The notes: generated by a model not told the origin, from the letters alone. Counted from the stretch's first letter, positions 7,558 to 16,024 are shown. The stretch is 25,639 nt of DNA from JBBDIP01 sp040880305 (GCA_040880305.1 JBBDIP010000035.1:1-25639), one strand, 5' to 3'. Program-made: numbers and translations.

Positions 7558-8208
7558 TCAGTGCGCCCTGACGATGTCTTTCACTTTCATCAGCCTGGAT
7601 GCGCTCGCCCGGTCCATCTCCTCAAGTCTCATATGGACGTCCTTGATTGCCCGCTCCAGCTCTGGAATAAGCACGTATTCCAGGGCATTTACTCTCCGTC
7701 TGGTTCGCTCAATCTCATCAGCCAAGAGCTGGATTTTTCGCTCGACCTCAGAGAGTTTCACCAGCACTGGGAGGATCCCCCGGAACTGGCTCAAGGCGTC
7801 GTCAAGGTCGGAGGAGGTCGCCGCCAGCCCGTAGGGAGGAACCGAATCTTCCCCTCCTGGACCACCGTCACCGTCCTGCTCGCCGGCGAGCTCCATCTCC
7901 GGTACGACGACGTTCATTATCCTACGGTATGATACGCGAACTTCGCCTGCTCCGGAAGAGGCTAAAAGCGCTTCTTCCAGCACGGGAGGTGACAGGAGGG
8001 CTCGCGCTTGCGAGAAGCTCCGGTAAGCTTGGGAGAGCCTTCTCTCAAGCTCTTCTCTGAGCCTCTGGTTCTCGTGGACCACTGCCATAAACTCTTTCAT
8101 GAGTTGGTCTCTCTTGTCTTTCAGCAGTTTGTGCCCACGTTTGGCCATCCGGACTCTGTTCTTGAGCCTCGTGAGTTCCTGACGGGTTGCGTTAACCCTG
8201 AGTTCCAC
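7558..8208 (-). CDS. ntpD: V-type ATP synthase subunit D (central rotor shaft)
   Basis: Subunit D is the long coiled-coil axle that turns inside the A3B3 head and passes torque to the membrane ring. The 216-residue protein starts with the family signature VNATRQELTRLKNRVRMAKR then GHKLLKDKRDQLM. It ends in a second long helix (LADEIERTRRRVNALEYVLI) typical of D subunits. Between the helices there is an acidic, glycine-rich stretch (GEQDGDGGPGGED, about 113-125) that looks flexible. The start is GTG at 8208 with a weak GGGGTGG about 11 bases upstream; the subunit B stop is 15 bases before it, so translation may be partly coupled. It is the last ATPase gene before murA. Confidence 0.95.
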   Translation of the reverse strand: MELRVNATRQELTRLKNRVRMAKRGHKLLKDKRDQLMKEFMAVVHENQRLREELERRLSQAYRSFSQARALLSPPVLEEALLASSGAGEVRVSYRRIMNVVVPEMELAGEQDGDGGPGGEDSVPPYGLAATSSDLDDALSQFRGILPVLVKLSEVERKIQLLADEIERTRRRVNALEYVLIPELERAIKDVHMRLEEMDRASASRLMKVKDIVRAH

Positions 8209-8223
8209 GGTTTACGCCACCCC

Positions 8224-9627
8224 CTATGAGGATGCCACGGTGGCGTCCACTTTCTTTGCCCTGCGGAGGTACTTTGCAGCGTTTTTGTCGGATACGCGCT
8301 TCAGTTCCGCCCTGGGCAGAAACCCCATGAGGTCCCATCCGATGTCAAGGGTCTGAACAATGGTCCGGTTCTCTGCCAATCCCTGCTTGACGAACCTTGC
8401 CTCAAATTCATCGGCAAATTTTAGGAAGAGTTTATCGGTTTCTGTAAGAGCGGCTTCGCCAAGCACCACCGAGAGCTCACGCGCCTCCTTGCCGCGGTCG
8501 TAGGCGTCGGAGAGTTGGTTGAGGACGTCGGCGTGGTCCTCGCGGGTCTTGCCGGCGCCGATACCCTTGTCCTTCAGACGCGACAGGGAGATCGAGACGT
8601 TCACGGGGGGATAGACGCCCTTCTTGTGAAGGTCTCTGGAGAGGATGATCTGTCCTTCGGTAATGTAGCCGGTAAGGTCGGGGATCGGGTGGGTCTTGTC
8701 GTCCTCCGGCATGGTCAGGATAGGGATCTGGGTGATGGAGCCCTTCTTGCCTCTTATCCTGCCCGCCCTCTCGTACATGGACGACAGGTCGGTGTACATG
8801 TACCCGGGATAGCCGCGACGGCCGGGGACCTCCTTGCGCGCCGCCGAGACCTCGCGGAGAGCCTCCGCGTAGTTGGTCATGTCGGTGAGGATGACCAGGA
8901 CGTGCATGTCCTTCTCGAACGCCAAGTACTCGGCCACAGTCAGCGCCATACGCGGGGTCGCGATTCGCTCGATGACCGGGTCGTTGGCCAGGTTGATGAA
9001 GAGCACGGCCCTGTCGATGGCCCCGGTGCGCCGGAAGTCGGATATGAAGTAATCGGCTTCTTCAAAGGTGATGCCCATGGCACCAAAGACCACGGCGAAC
9101 GGGTCATTTGAGCCCAGCACTGAGGCCTGCCTGGCGATCTGGGCGGCCATCTGCGGGTGCGGAAGGCCGGCGCCAGAGAAGATAGGCAGTTTCTGCCCTC
9201 GCACCAAGGGGTTCATGCAGTCGATGGCCGAGATGCCTGTCTGGATGAACTCAGACGGATAAGCCCTGGCGTACGGGTTGATGGGGCTCCCGTTGATGTC
9301 CAGGCGCTTTTCAGGGATGATCCTTGGACCCCCGTCGATGGGGTTGCCTGCGCCGTCGAAGACCCGGCCCAGGATGTCCTCGGAGACCGGTATCTCCAGC
9401 ACCTTGCCCAGGAACCGGACCTTGGAGCCGGTCACGTCAAGGCCCGAGGTACCCTCGAAGAGCTGGACCAGCGCCTTGCCTTCATAGGCCTCGAGTACCT
9501 TTCCGCGGCGGACCTCGCCGTCCTTCGTCTCAACTTCGACCAGTTCGTCGTAGTGGACCTCGCGCACCTGCTCGACTAGAACGAGAGGGCCCGAGATCTG
9601 CGTTATGGTCGTGTACTCCAACGGCAT
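8224..9627 (-). CDS. ntpB: V-type ATP synthase subunit B (regulatory/non-catalytic head subunit)
   Basis: Subunit B alternates with the catalytic A subunit in the hexameric head and supplies the arginine finger at the shared nucleotide site. The 467-residue product has the normal length and the family hallmarks: an N-terminal beta-barrel, PIFSGAGLPHPQMAAQIARQ where A subunits have a Walker A loop, and LTDMTNYAEALREVSAARKE. LSRLKDKGIGAGKTRED near residue 350 includes the arginine finger. The ATG at 9627 has GGGGGAA about 7 bases upstream. It follows ntpA by 36 bases, and the ntpA stop codon lies in a small hairpin loop (9659-9671). Confidence 0.97.
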   Translation of the reverse strand: MPLEYTTITQISGPLVLVEQVREVHYDELVEVETKDGEVRRGKVLEAYEGKALVQLFEGTSGLDVTGSKVRFLGKVLEIPVSEDILGRVFDGAGNPIDGGPRIIPEKRLDINGSPINPYARAYPSEFIQTGISAIDCMNPLVRGQKLPIFSGAGLPHPQMAAQIARQASVLGSNDPFAVVFGAMGITFEEADYFISDFRRTGAIDRAVLFINLANDPVIERIATPRMALTVAEYLAFEKDMHVLVILTDMTNYAEALREVSAARKEVPGRRGYPGYMYTDLSSMYERAGRIRGKKGSITQIPILTMPEDDKTHPIPDLTGYITEGQIILSRDLHKKGVYPPVNVSISLSRLKDKGIGAGKTREDHADVLNQLSDAYDRGKEARELSVVLGEAALTETDKLFLKFADEFEARFVKQGLAENRTIVQTLDIGWDLMGFLPRAELKRVSDKNAAKYLRRAKKVDATVASS

Positions 9628-9658
9628 TACAATTCCCCCACTTTCGGCGTTAGGAGAA

Positions 9659-9671
9659 CCGCGTCACGCGG
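9659..9671 (-). repeat. small hairpin with the ntpA stop codon in its loop
   Basis: The transcribed strand reads CCGCG-TGA-CGCGG, two perfect 5-base GC-rich arms around the TGA stop codon of ntpA. It sits at the ntpA/ntpB junction, about 30 bases before the ntpB start. A 13-base element like this can occur by chance in high-GC DNA. I note it because other cistron borders of this block carry hairpins too. Confidence 0.35.
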
Positions 9672-11427
9672 CCTCAGTTTCCTGCCCAATTGCCGCCATG
9701 ATGCGTTCGAATTCGGCGGGCCAGTCCTCTTCAGGAGTAACTCTGGCCCTGGATATGCGCTCTCTCACCGGAAGCGCGAGTATCTTCTCAAGCTTCAGGC
9801 CGCCCTCCAGCACTGTCAGGGCCTTGTGGTGCAGAGTCAGGATGGCCTCCAGGATACCTGCCTGCTTCTTCTGGGAGCAGTAGGTGTCGACCTCGTGGAA
9901 GGCGCTTTGGTACAAAAAGTCCTCGCGAAGCGACTTGGCGGTCTCAAGCACCATCCTCTGTCTTGGTGACAGAGCGTCCAGGCCGACCAAGCGGACTATT
10001 TCAGTCAGCTCCGATTCTTCCTGCAGGATCGCCATGGCCTCGTCGCGCATTTCCGGGAAATTCTGCCCTGCCGCCTGCCGGAAGTACTGATCCAGCGTCT
10101 CGACGTACAGGGAGTAGCTGGTCAGCCAGTTGATGGCGGGGAAGTGCTTGCGCGCCGCCAGCCTGTCGTCCAGTCCCCAGAATACTTTAACGATGCGCAG
10201 CGTGGCCTGGGTGACCGGCTCCGACAAGTCGCCGCCGGGCGGTGACACCGCGCCGATGGCCGAGAGCGCTCCGACGCGCCCGTCGTCGCCCAGGAGAATA
10301 GCCCTGCCGGCCCGCTCGTAGAACCCCGCCAGCCTGGAGCCGAGATACGCGGGATACCCTTCTTCGCCGGGCATTTCCTCAAGGCGCCCCGAGATCTCGC
10401 GGAGCGCTTCGGCCCAGCGGGAGGTCGAGTCAGCCATGAGCGCCACGTCGTAGCCCATGTCGCGGTAGTACTCGGCCAGCGTCATCCCTGTGTAGATGGA
10501 CGCCTCACGCGCCGCCACAGGCATGTTGGATGTATTGGCGACCAGGATGGTGCGCTCCATAAGGGGGCGTCCGCTCCTGGGGTCCTTCAGCTCGGGGAAC
10601 TCAAGCAGCACGTCGGTCATCTCGTTGCCGCGCTCGCCGCAGCCTATGAAGATAATGATGTCGGCATTAGCCCATTTGGCGAGCTGGTGCTGGATGACGG
10701 TCTTGCCGCTTCCGAAGGGTCCAGGCACGCAGGCGGTCCCGCCCTTGGCTATCGGGAAGAAAGCGTCGATCACGCGCTGTCCGGTTACAAGCTGGTCGAC
10801 CGGAGCCAGTTTCTGCTTCACCGGCCTTGAGACGCGCACCGGCCACTTCTGCAGCATGGAAACCTGTATTGGGGTCCCGCCGGCGTCCAAAACCGCCACG
10901 GGCTCAAGAACGGTGAAGTCGCCCTCGAAGACCTCTTTCACGACTGCTTCCTTGACTGAGGGGGGCACAAGCACCCTGTGAAGCACCAGCGGGGTCTCCT
11001 GGACGGTGCCCAGCACCGACCCGGCGACAACCTTCTGCCCTGCTTTGGCCACGGGCTTAAAGGACCATTTCTTTCCGCGGTCCAGTCCCGGGACCTCCAG
11101 TCCCCTGGCGATGTAATCGCCCGCCATTTCGCGGATGACGTCGAGCGGGCGCTGGATGCCGTCGAAGATCGAACCAATGAGGCCCGGCCCCAACTCGACG
11201 CTCAAAGGGGCGCCGGTGGAAACGACCGGTTCTCCCGGACCAACGCCGGAAGTCTCCTCGTAAACCTGTATGGAGGCGGTGTCGCCTCGAAGCTCGATTA
11301 CCTCTCCGATGACTCCCTTGTCGCCAACCCTGACCACATCCAACATGCGGCAGCCAGCCATGCCCGAAGCTACGACAAGCGGTCCGGACACCTTCACAAT
11401 CCGTCCTTTGATCTGGCTATCTGCCAT
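9664..11427 (-). CDS. ntpA: V-type ATP synthase catalytic subunit A
   Basis: Subunit A binds and hydrolyses (or makes) ATP in the A3B3 head. The 587-residue chain has the N-terminal barrel and the non-homologous insertion typical of V/A-type A subunits (about 115-190, which F-type beta lacks). It then has Walker A GPFGSGKT at 236-243, GERGNEMTDVL, the Walker B region VALMADSTSRWAEALREIS, and a C-terminal helical domain. All catalytic motifs look intact, including the glutamate of GERGNE. The insertion region and length (near 590) separate it clearly from F1 beta (about 470). The ATG at 11427 overlaps no other gene and lies 6 bases after the subunit F stop; GAGAGG about 12 bases upstream is a modest ribosome binding site within the previous gene. 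Confidence 0.98.
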   Translation of the reverse strand: MADSQIKGRIVKVSGPLVVASGMAGCRMLDVVRVGDKGVIGEVIELRGDTASIQVYEETSGVGPGEPVVSTGAPLSVELGPGLIGSIFDGIQRPLDVIREMAGDYIARGLEVPGLDRGKKWSFKPVAKAGQKVVAGSVLGTVQETPLVLHRVLVPPSVKEAVVKEVFEGDFTVLEPVAVLDAGGTPIQVSMLQKWPVRVSRPVKQKLAPVDQLVTGQRVIDAFFPIAKGGTACVPGPFGSGKTVIQHQLAKWANADIIIFIGCGERGNEMTDVLLEFPELKDPRSGRPLMERTILVANTSNMPVAAREASIYTGMTLAEYYRDMGYDVALMADSTSRWAEALREISGRLEEMPGEEGYPAYLGSRLAGFYERAGRAILLGDDGRVGALSAIGAVSPPGGDLSEPVTQATLRIVKVFWGLDDRLAARKHFPAINWLTSYSLYVETLDQYFRQAAGQNFPEMRDEAMAILQEESELTEIVRLVGLDALSPRQRMVLETAKSLREDFLYQSAFHEVDTYCSQKKQAGILEAILTLHHKALTVLEGGLKLEKILALPVRERISRARVTPEEDWPAEFERIMAAIGQETEAA

Positions 11428-11433
11428 GCCGCA

Positions 11434-11757
11434 TCATTCCTCTCGCTTTAGCAAAATGTTGGCCCCAACGGCCCGCTCGACCCTCTTACGCAGGAGCTCC
11501 ATGGCCTGTCCCCCGCCCTTGCGGGCGTCAGGCAAGACGGTCACGACCGGTTTGGACTGCTCGTATAGGGGCGCCAAGTCCGCCTTAAGCGCCTCGGCGA
11601 CGTTTTCGGTCACAAGTAGGATGGCAAAGTCGGCTTTCAGGATCTCTGCCAGGGCATCTCTGGCCTCATCGGGGGAGTCCGCGCAAAACACGACTGCGCC
11701 GCTTGCCCGAAAGCCCAGGACCGCGTCCCTCTCTCCAAGCACAGCCACTTTAGACAT
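11434..11757 (-). CDS. ntpG: V-type ATP synthase subunit F (rotor-associated)
   Basis: Subunit F (called NtpG in Enterococcus hirae) binds the D shaft and links it to the C funnel. From ATG 11757 the product is 107 residues, close to the usual 100-110, and starts MSKVAVLGERDAVLGFRASG, the typical F start (KIAVIGDxDxVxGFRLAG). It continues with a Rossmann-like fold of about four alternating strands and helices, including the FAILLVTENVAE segment. The ATG overlaps the ntpC stop codon (ATGTCTAA). A GTG at 11766 three codons earlier has a ribosome binding site closer to it and is an alternative start. Either way the gene is translationally coupled to ntpC. Confidence 0.93.
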   Translation of the reverse strand: MSKVAVLGERDAVLGFRASGAVVFCADSPDEARDALAEILKADFAILLVTENVAEALKADLAPLYEQSKPVVTVLPDARKGGGQAMELLRKRVERAVGANILLKREE

Positions 11758-12802
11758 AGGGATCACGCAACCTCTCCGAGATCTCCTGGGTGGAAACCGC
11801 AGACTGCTTTCCGGAAAGGATCACTCTGAGGTTTCTCACCTCAGCCTCCTTGCCGAAAATGAACCCGAAGACCGGCTCGGGACCCAGAGAGAAATACCTG
11901 GCTTTCCTGACCACGGCCATGAGCGCGTCGTCGCAGGCCCGCTCCCACCTGGTAAGAGATTCTTTTTTGAGGCAAAGGGCGGCGCCCCTCTCAGCCAGTG
12001 ACGCCCAGTGTGTGCCGCGATAGATCGCGGCGACCGCCGCGATCCCATCTGAATAGGCCAGAGCGAGGTCTTCAGCGCCAACCGTTCCGCCGGGCAGCGC
12101 AATTCGTCCATAGAGGGACGGAACGATGCCCAGACGCGTCGCCCTGACGGCGATGCGGAGGTTCAGTTGGTCTACCTCAGCCGACAAGAACTCGATTAGC
12201 CCCGGATGCCCGGCCTTGCGATAGACGGATGACGCCCAGCGGTAATAGGCCCGGTCAATCACGCTGTCTACCTGCAACCCCACCGCGGCTGGAGCCTGTC
12301 CCTCGGAGAGCGCGATCAGCGCGAGCGCCTTGACATAGGTCTTGTGGAGCGCCTTCATCTCAATCTTCAGATCCGAACGAGCATTCTCGCCCAGAGCTGC
12401 AACGGGGGGCTCAAATGATTGCGCGAGCTCTTCGGCCCGGAAGTTGCCGGTACGCGAAAATGCCTGCTCATGCCCGCTTCCCGCACCGTAGGCCACCTTA
12501 GCCAGGACCTTCAGGTTGTGGAAGTCATGCCGGCCTCGAAACACGGTCAGCGGCATCTGGGCGGGCGCGACCGACATGGCGTAGTCGTAGGCTCCGTTCA
12601 AAGCCCGCTCAAGTGCGCCAACAAAGTCGTCCCTGCCGGAGACTCCCGCGATGTAGGGACCGTAAGGCGTGTCCCGCAGCGTCCCAAGAGCTAACGCCAA
12701 GTCGGCCGCTTCCGCGGCCTGCTGCAGCTGCGAACGGGAGAGCAGATCCTTCTCCCTTACTCTTACTCGGCCAACAGCGCTGGCCCAGATATATTCGTCC
12801 AA
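11750..12802 (-). CDS. ntpC: V-type ATP synthase subunit C (rotor-membrane ring adaptor)
   Basis: Subunit C is a funnel-shaped, mostly helical protein that joins the D/F shaft to the K ring. The 350-residue length is standard. It begins DEYIWASAVGRVRVREKDLL and has the diagnostic FRGRHDFHNLKVLAKVAYG near residue 90, like the KxxYDxxNLKxLLKA pattern of the family. Sequence similarity in C subunits is low, so assignment relies on this motif, length and place between E and F. The start is TTG at 12802 with AGGTGGG about 6 bases upstream. A perfect palindrome overlaps that ribosome binding site (12813-12829). Confidence 0.9.
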   Translation of the reverse strand: MDEYIWASAVGRVRVREKDLLSRSQLQQAAEAADLALALGTLRDTPYGPYIAGVSGRDDFVGALERALNGAYDYAMSVAPAQMPLTVFRGRHDFHNLKVLAKVAYGAGSGHEQAFSRTGNFRAEELAQSFEPPVAALGENARSDLKIEMKALHKTYVKALALIALSEGQAPAAVGLQVDSVIDRAYYRWASSVYRKAGHPGLIEFLSAEVDQLNLRIAVRATRLGIVPSLYGRIALPGGTVGAEDLALAYSDGIAAVAAIYRGTHWASLAERGAALCLKKESLTRWERACDDALMAVVRKARYFSLGPEPVFGFIFGKEAEVRNLRVILSGKQSAVSTQEISERLRDPYV

Positions 12803-12812
12803 GGTCTACCCA

Positions 12813-12829
12813 CCTTTTGGACCAAAAGG
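12813..12829 (-). promoter_or_regulatory. perfect palindrome overlapping the ntpC ribosome binding site
   Basis: In the 38-base gap between ntpE and ntpC the transcribed strand reads CCTTTTGGTCCAAAAGG, a perfect dyad of 8-base arms around one base. In RNA this gives a 7-base-pair stem with a 3-base loop. Its 3' arm supplies the AGG of the AGGTGGG ribosome binding site, so folding would partly hide the ntpC start. A DNA-binding protein site is the other possibility. There is no T-run after it, so it is not a standard terminator. Confidence 0.5.
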
Positions 12830-12840
12830 CCCTGCGTCGC

Positions 12841-13437
12841 CTAAGAGGCGAACAGCACCCGGGCCACTTCCATCTCCATCTCGTCGCGGAGTCTTCCTAC
12901 CAGGGTCGGGAAAGCCAGGTTCTGAGAGACTCCCCCGCTGGTGACGATAAGGCCGCCACCCAGCGATGATCCGGCGAACACGAGCGTTAGCCTCCCGTCC
13001 TTGCCTGCCGACTGAAGAGCGGCGTTCGCCGCCTCTATAAAGCCGACTCCAAGCCTGGCTTCATCTTCGGGACCAAAGGTCACGCTCTCGTTTCCTTCGG
13101 CGAACGAACACAGCGCCCGGATGACAATGTCCCGGTACTCGGCCGGAGGCATCTGCGCGAGCTCCGTGAGCGCCATCGCGAACACTGAGTCCACCAGCTC
13201 CTGCTTCTCCCGGAGGATAAGCTGGCGGCGGTGAGCGTTCGATCGCGCTTTGGACAATGACTCAGCCTTACCTGCCTGCGCCCTGGCTTCGCCCAGGATC
13301 TGCTCTCTTCGCAAGGATGCCTCCTCGCGAGCGGCAGAGGCGACCTTCTGCCCCTTGTCCTCGGCTTCGGCTAGGATCTTGCGACTCTCAACCGACGACG
13401 TCTCTTCGATCTTTCGAAGGATGTCCTCTAAAGGCAT
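12841..13437 (-). CDS. ntpE: V-type ATP synthase subunit E (peripheral stalk)
   Basis: Subunit E pairs with the small coiled-coil subunit to form the outer stalk that holds the A3B3 head still. The 198-residue product has a long N-terminal helix rich in Ala, Glu, Lys and Arg (about 1-90). A C-terminal globular domain (about 95-198) contains GGGLIVTSGGVSQNLAFPTL and the closing LRDEMEMEVARVLF, both typical of E. Length is normal. The ATG at 13437 has a strong AGGAGG 8 bases upstream, and the gene starts 12 bases after the subunit K stop. Confidence 0.95.
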   Translation of the reverse strand: MPLEDILRKIEETSSVESRKILAEAEDKGQKVASAAREEASLRREQILGEARAQAGKAESLSKARSNAHRRQLILREKQELVDSVFAMALTELAQMPPAEYRDIVIRALCSFAEGNESVTFGPEDEARLGVGFIEAANAALQSAGKDGRLTLVFAGSSLGGGLIVTSGGVSQNLAFPTLVGRLRDEMEMEVARVLFAS

Positions 13438-13449
13438 CAGGCCTGCCTC

Positions 13450-14016
13450 CTATATCTTCACCGCGAACATGATGAGAAGGACGGACGCAAGAAGACCCAG
13501 AACTGCGTAGGTCTCAACCATGGCCGGGAGGATTAGGGCCTTACCTGATTCTTCAGGGTGCTTCACCACGATGTCCATGCCGGCGACCGAGCACCTTGCC
13601 TGATAGAGACCGGACAGCAGGCAGGTGACAGCAACGGGCAAGGACGCGAACACGAACTGCCAGCCCTGCGCGACCGAAAGCTCAACCACGCCCGAGAACT
13701 CGAACCCGCCCATCCTAAACAGGGCAAGGAATCCGACCAAGAATCCGTAGATGCCCTGCGTTCCGGGGAGGGCTTGGAGCAGCAGCAAACGGCCGAACTT
13801 CTCGGGGTCTTCGGATGTGATCCCGGCTGCCTTCTCACCCGCGATTCCAACACCAACTATGGAGCCAATTCCCGATACGAAGACGGCGATACCCACGCCC
13901 ATCAGGGCGAGGCCGTTTCCACCCATGACCGGTCCAGCTACGATACCAATCACGAATACCGATACTACGAGCAGCATGCCTACCGCGATCCAGTTGCCAG
14001 CGCTTCCACCAAACAA
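13450..14016 (-). CDS. ntpK: V-type ATP synthase subunit K (membrane ion-binding ring), with an extra N-terminal helix
   Basis: Subunit K forms the rotor ring that carries the coupling ion. The 188-residue protein has the usual four-helix double hairpin plus an additional N-terminal hydrophobic segment (about 9-29, IAVGMLLVVSVFVIGIVAG); E. hirae NtpK has about 156 residues and lacks it. The ion site is complete: LPGTQGIY gives L83, T86, Q87 and Y90; GLYQARCSVAG gives Q139; and MVETYAVLG gives E168. These correspond to the Na+ ligands L61, T64, Q65, Q110 and E139 of E. hirae, so Na+ coupling is likely (inference). The start is TTG 14016 because AGGAGG sits 8 bases upstream; internal ATG codons at residues 14 and 31 would remove part or all of the extra helix but have no comparable site. 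ntpI ends 34 bases upstream. Confidence 0.96.
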   Translation of the reverse strand: MFGGSAGNWIAVGMLLVVSVFVIGIVAGPVMGGNGLALMGVGIAVFVSGIGSIVGVGIAGEKAAGITSEDPEKFGRLLLLQALPGTQGIYGFLVGFLALFRMGGFEFSGVVELSVAQGWQFVFASLPVAVTCLLSGLYQARCSVAGMDIVVKHPEESGKALILPAMVETYAVLGLLASVLLIMFAVKI

Positions 14017-14050
14017 AGCAGATCCCTCCTGGTTTCCACAGTTCTAGAGA

Positions 14051-16009
14051 TCAGTCCGTTAACGAAACGTTATCGTTCACCCTGGTAAGGGGCTTGAAAG
14101 GCCTGCCACCCCCCTCGAAGAACTTGGTGAAGAATTCCACGAACTGCAGGCGACCGGCGTGTATGAAACTGCCCAGCACGTTGATGACGAGGTTGAACAC
14201 GTGGCCGCCGATCAGTATCACGGGCACAAAAACCCAGCCTACCACCGGGATTATGGAGCCCATAAGGAAAGCGATCTTGTTGACGACCATCCCGATAATG
14301 GCCGACGCCAACCCCAGCGCCAGCAGCCTTGAATAGGACATGGTGTCCGAGAAGTAGCCGATCGTCCCGTACAGTCCGTAAAGGCCCGAGAACGGCTTCA
14401 AGAGGATGTTCTTCTGCCCTCTGGACGTCGAGTACATGACCATTAAGGCTCCCGCGAGCATCACGTAAAACGGGATGTTGCTCTCAATAAGGCCGGTCTT
14501 GGTGAGGGCCCAGGCGATGAGGCCGGGCAGGAAGAGCATCCACGACCCGCAAGACAAGATCCCTTCCGCGTATTGGCCATGGCGGAAGAAGCCCAGCATC
14601 TTTACGCCGATGCCGACCCAGACCTGGAGAATGCCGAAACCGAACGAGATCACCAGCATAGTGAGGGGATCGGCCACCGGGTTCAGGATCGCGAGAGAGT
14701 TGATGGCGCTCTCCAAGGCCGAGCCCGGCAAGAACGCGGTCGCCAGGTCCGCCATCCAGCTGGCGGTAAGCGCGCCGACAATAATGGTCGAAATTCCGCA
14801 GTACATGAGCAGCTTGACCAGTTTCTGCCCGCCGTCAGCGAGTTTCTGGGTCTTAAGGAAGTACCGGCACCCGAGCCAAAGAACGATCCCGTAGACGGCG
14901 TCGCCGAGGCAAATGCCGAAGAAGATCCAGAAGAACGGCGCCAGAAACGGCGTCGGGTCTATCTCGGTGTACTTGGGAAACCCGTAAATGTTGGTTATGA
15001 CCTCAAAGGGCCTGATAAGCGGGTGGTTCTCCAGGTACACCGGGACGTCGTCGCCCTCGGCCGGGTCCTCGTCGACCACTTCGACCAAAGGCGTGCCGGC
15101 GAACGCCTGCCTTAGCGAGTCTACGTCCCTCGCCTTGACGTAGCCTTCGATCACATGCGTGAAGCGGGTGCGCCCAACTCGCTCCTCGACTTCGTCCAGG
15201 TTCTTCTTGTCCAAGTAATAGTCCATGAGCCCCATCACCGACGTCAGCGACGCCGACATTTCGATGTCTTCTTGTAGGATAAGAGCCTTCTGCGACTCGA
15301 GTTCCGCCACTCTGCTCTCGAGACTCTGCAGGACTTCGCTAACGGTTCCTGGCCGCGAGGCCTTCACCGCCACAATGCTTCCTCCAACCGAGGACACGAC
15401 AGCCGAAAGAGGAGTGGCGCTATCGCGCAGGCCGGCCATCCACAGGCCCGCTTCGGATCTCGCTTCCCAGACCTTCTCGTAGTGTGCGCTTATACCGCAG
15501 AGACCGGAATCAAGTTGGTCCAGCGCCGCCAGCGGCACAATGGAAAGAAGGCTCTCAGCGAACCTCCAGTTGCCGAGACTCTCCAACGGGACGTCCAGAG
15601 CGCTCCAGGGTCGAAGCGCCTCTTTCTCCGAAGCAATTGCCCCAAACTCGTCGGCGATGCGCTTAAGCCGGTCTTCGTGGTCTTTGACGACAGCCGAGAC
15701 GCCATCGATGTCGTAGGAAGCCGTCGCATCTTCAATCTCAGCCATAGTAACCTCCGGCTTTTTGCCGGTGAACATGTCTATGAAGGATTTCTTGATCCGA
15801 TTGTACTTCTCGAAATAGGCCTTCAGGTAGGTGAGCTTTGATAGACGCGCAGAGAAATCGCGAGTCTCCACAAAGTCCTCAGTCCTTTGTGGGGCAACGG
15901 ACTCGGCAGTCACCTGCATGGTCCCAAGGTCTCGCAGCGCCTCAAAAATCCGTTCTTTGAGATCTTGTGAGGCGAACAGCGTGACCTTCTTCATCTTCGC
16001 TACGGCCAT
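14051..16009 (-). CDS. ntpI: V-type ATP synthase subunit I (membrane stator, ion half-channels)
   Basis: Subunit I (the a subunit) anchors the peripheral stalks and holds the two ion half-channels next to the K ring. The 652-residue product has a cytoplasmic N-terminal half (about 1-330) with coiled-coil arms, and a C-terminal half with about seven to eight membrane helices. The conserved motif SYSRLLALGLA contains the essential arginine at about R561. The closing HAGRLQFVEFFTKFFEGGGR and PFKPL are hallmarks of the family. ATG 16009 is used here; an in-frame ATG at codon 6 (MKKVTLFASQ) is equally reasonable, as neither has a clear ribosome binding site. A GC hairpin at 16025-16040 lies just before the start. 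Confidence 0.96.
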   Translation of the reverse strand: MAVAKMKKVTLFASQDLKERIFEALRDLGTMQVTAESVAPQRTEDFVETRDFSARLSKLTYLKAYFEKYNRIKKSFIDMFTGKKPEVTMAEIEDATASYDIDGVSAVVKDHEDRLKRIADEFGAIASEKEALRPWSALDVPLESLGNWRFAESLLSIVPLAALDQLDSGLCGISAHYEKVWEARSEAGLWMAGLRDSATPLSAVVSSVGGSIVAVKASRPGTVSEVLQSLESRVAELESQKALILQEDIEMSASLTSVMGLMDYYLDKKNLDEVEERVGRTRFTHVIEGYVKARDVDSLRQAFAGTPLVEVVDEDPAEGDDVPVYLENHPLIRPFEVITNIYGFPKYTEIDPTPFLAPFFWIFFGICLGDAVYGIVLWLGCRYFLKTQKLADGGQKLVKLLMYCGISTIIVGALTASWMADLATAFLPGSALESAINSLAILNPVADPLTMLVISFGFGILQVWVGIGVKMLGFFRHGQYAEGILSCGSWMLFLPGLIAWALTKTGLIESNIPFYVMLAGALMVMYSTSRGQKNILLKPFSGLYGLYGTIGYFSDTMSYSRLLALGLASAIIGMVVNKIAFLMGSIIPVVGWVFVPVILIGGHVFNLVINVLGSFIHAGRLQFVEFFTKFFEGGGRPFKPLTRVNDNVSLTD

Positions 16010-16024
16010 GACCGCGCCCGCTTC

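Noticed and set aside
7000..7932. 310-codon plus-strand open frame across the murA start and the ntpD end
   Set aside because: It is antisense to two certain genes, crosses their junction, and its product has no coherent domains; it is a by-product of GC-biased codon positions.
8515..9111. 198-codon plus-strand open frame inside ntpB
   Set aside because: Fully antisense to a well-conserved gene, with a composition (many Val, Asp, Gly, His) typical of the reverse frame of coding DNA.
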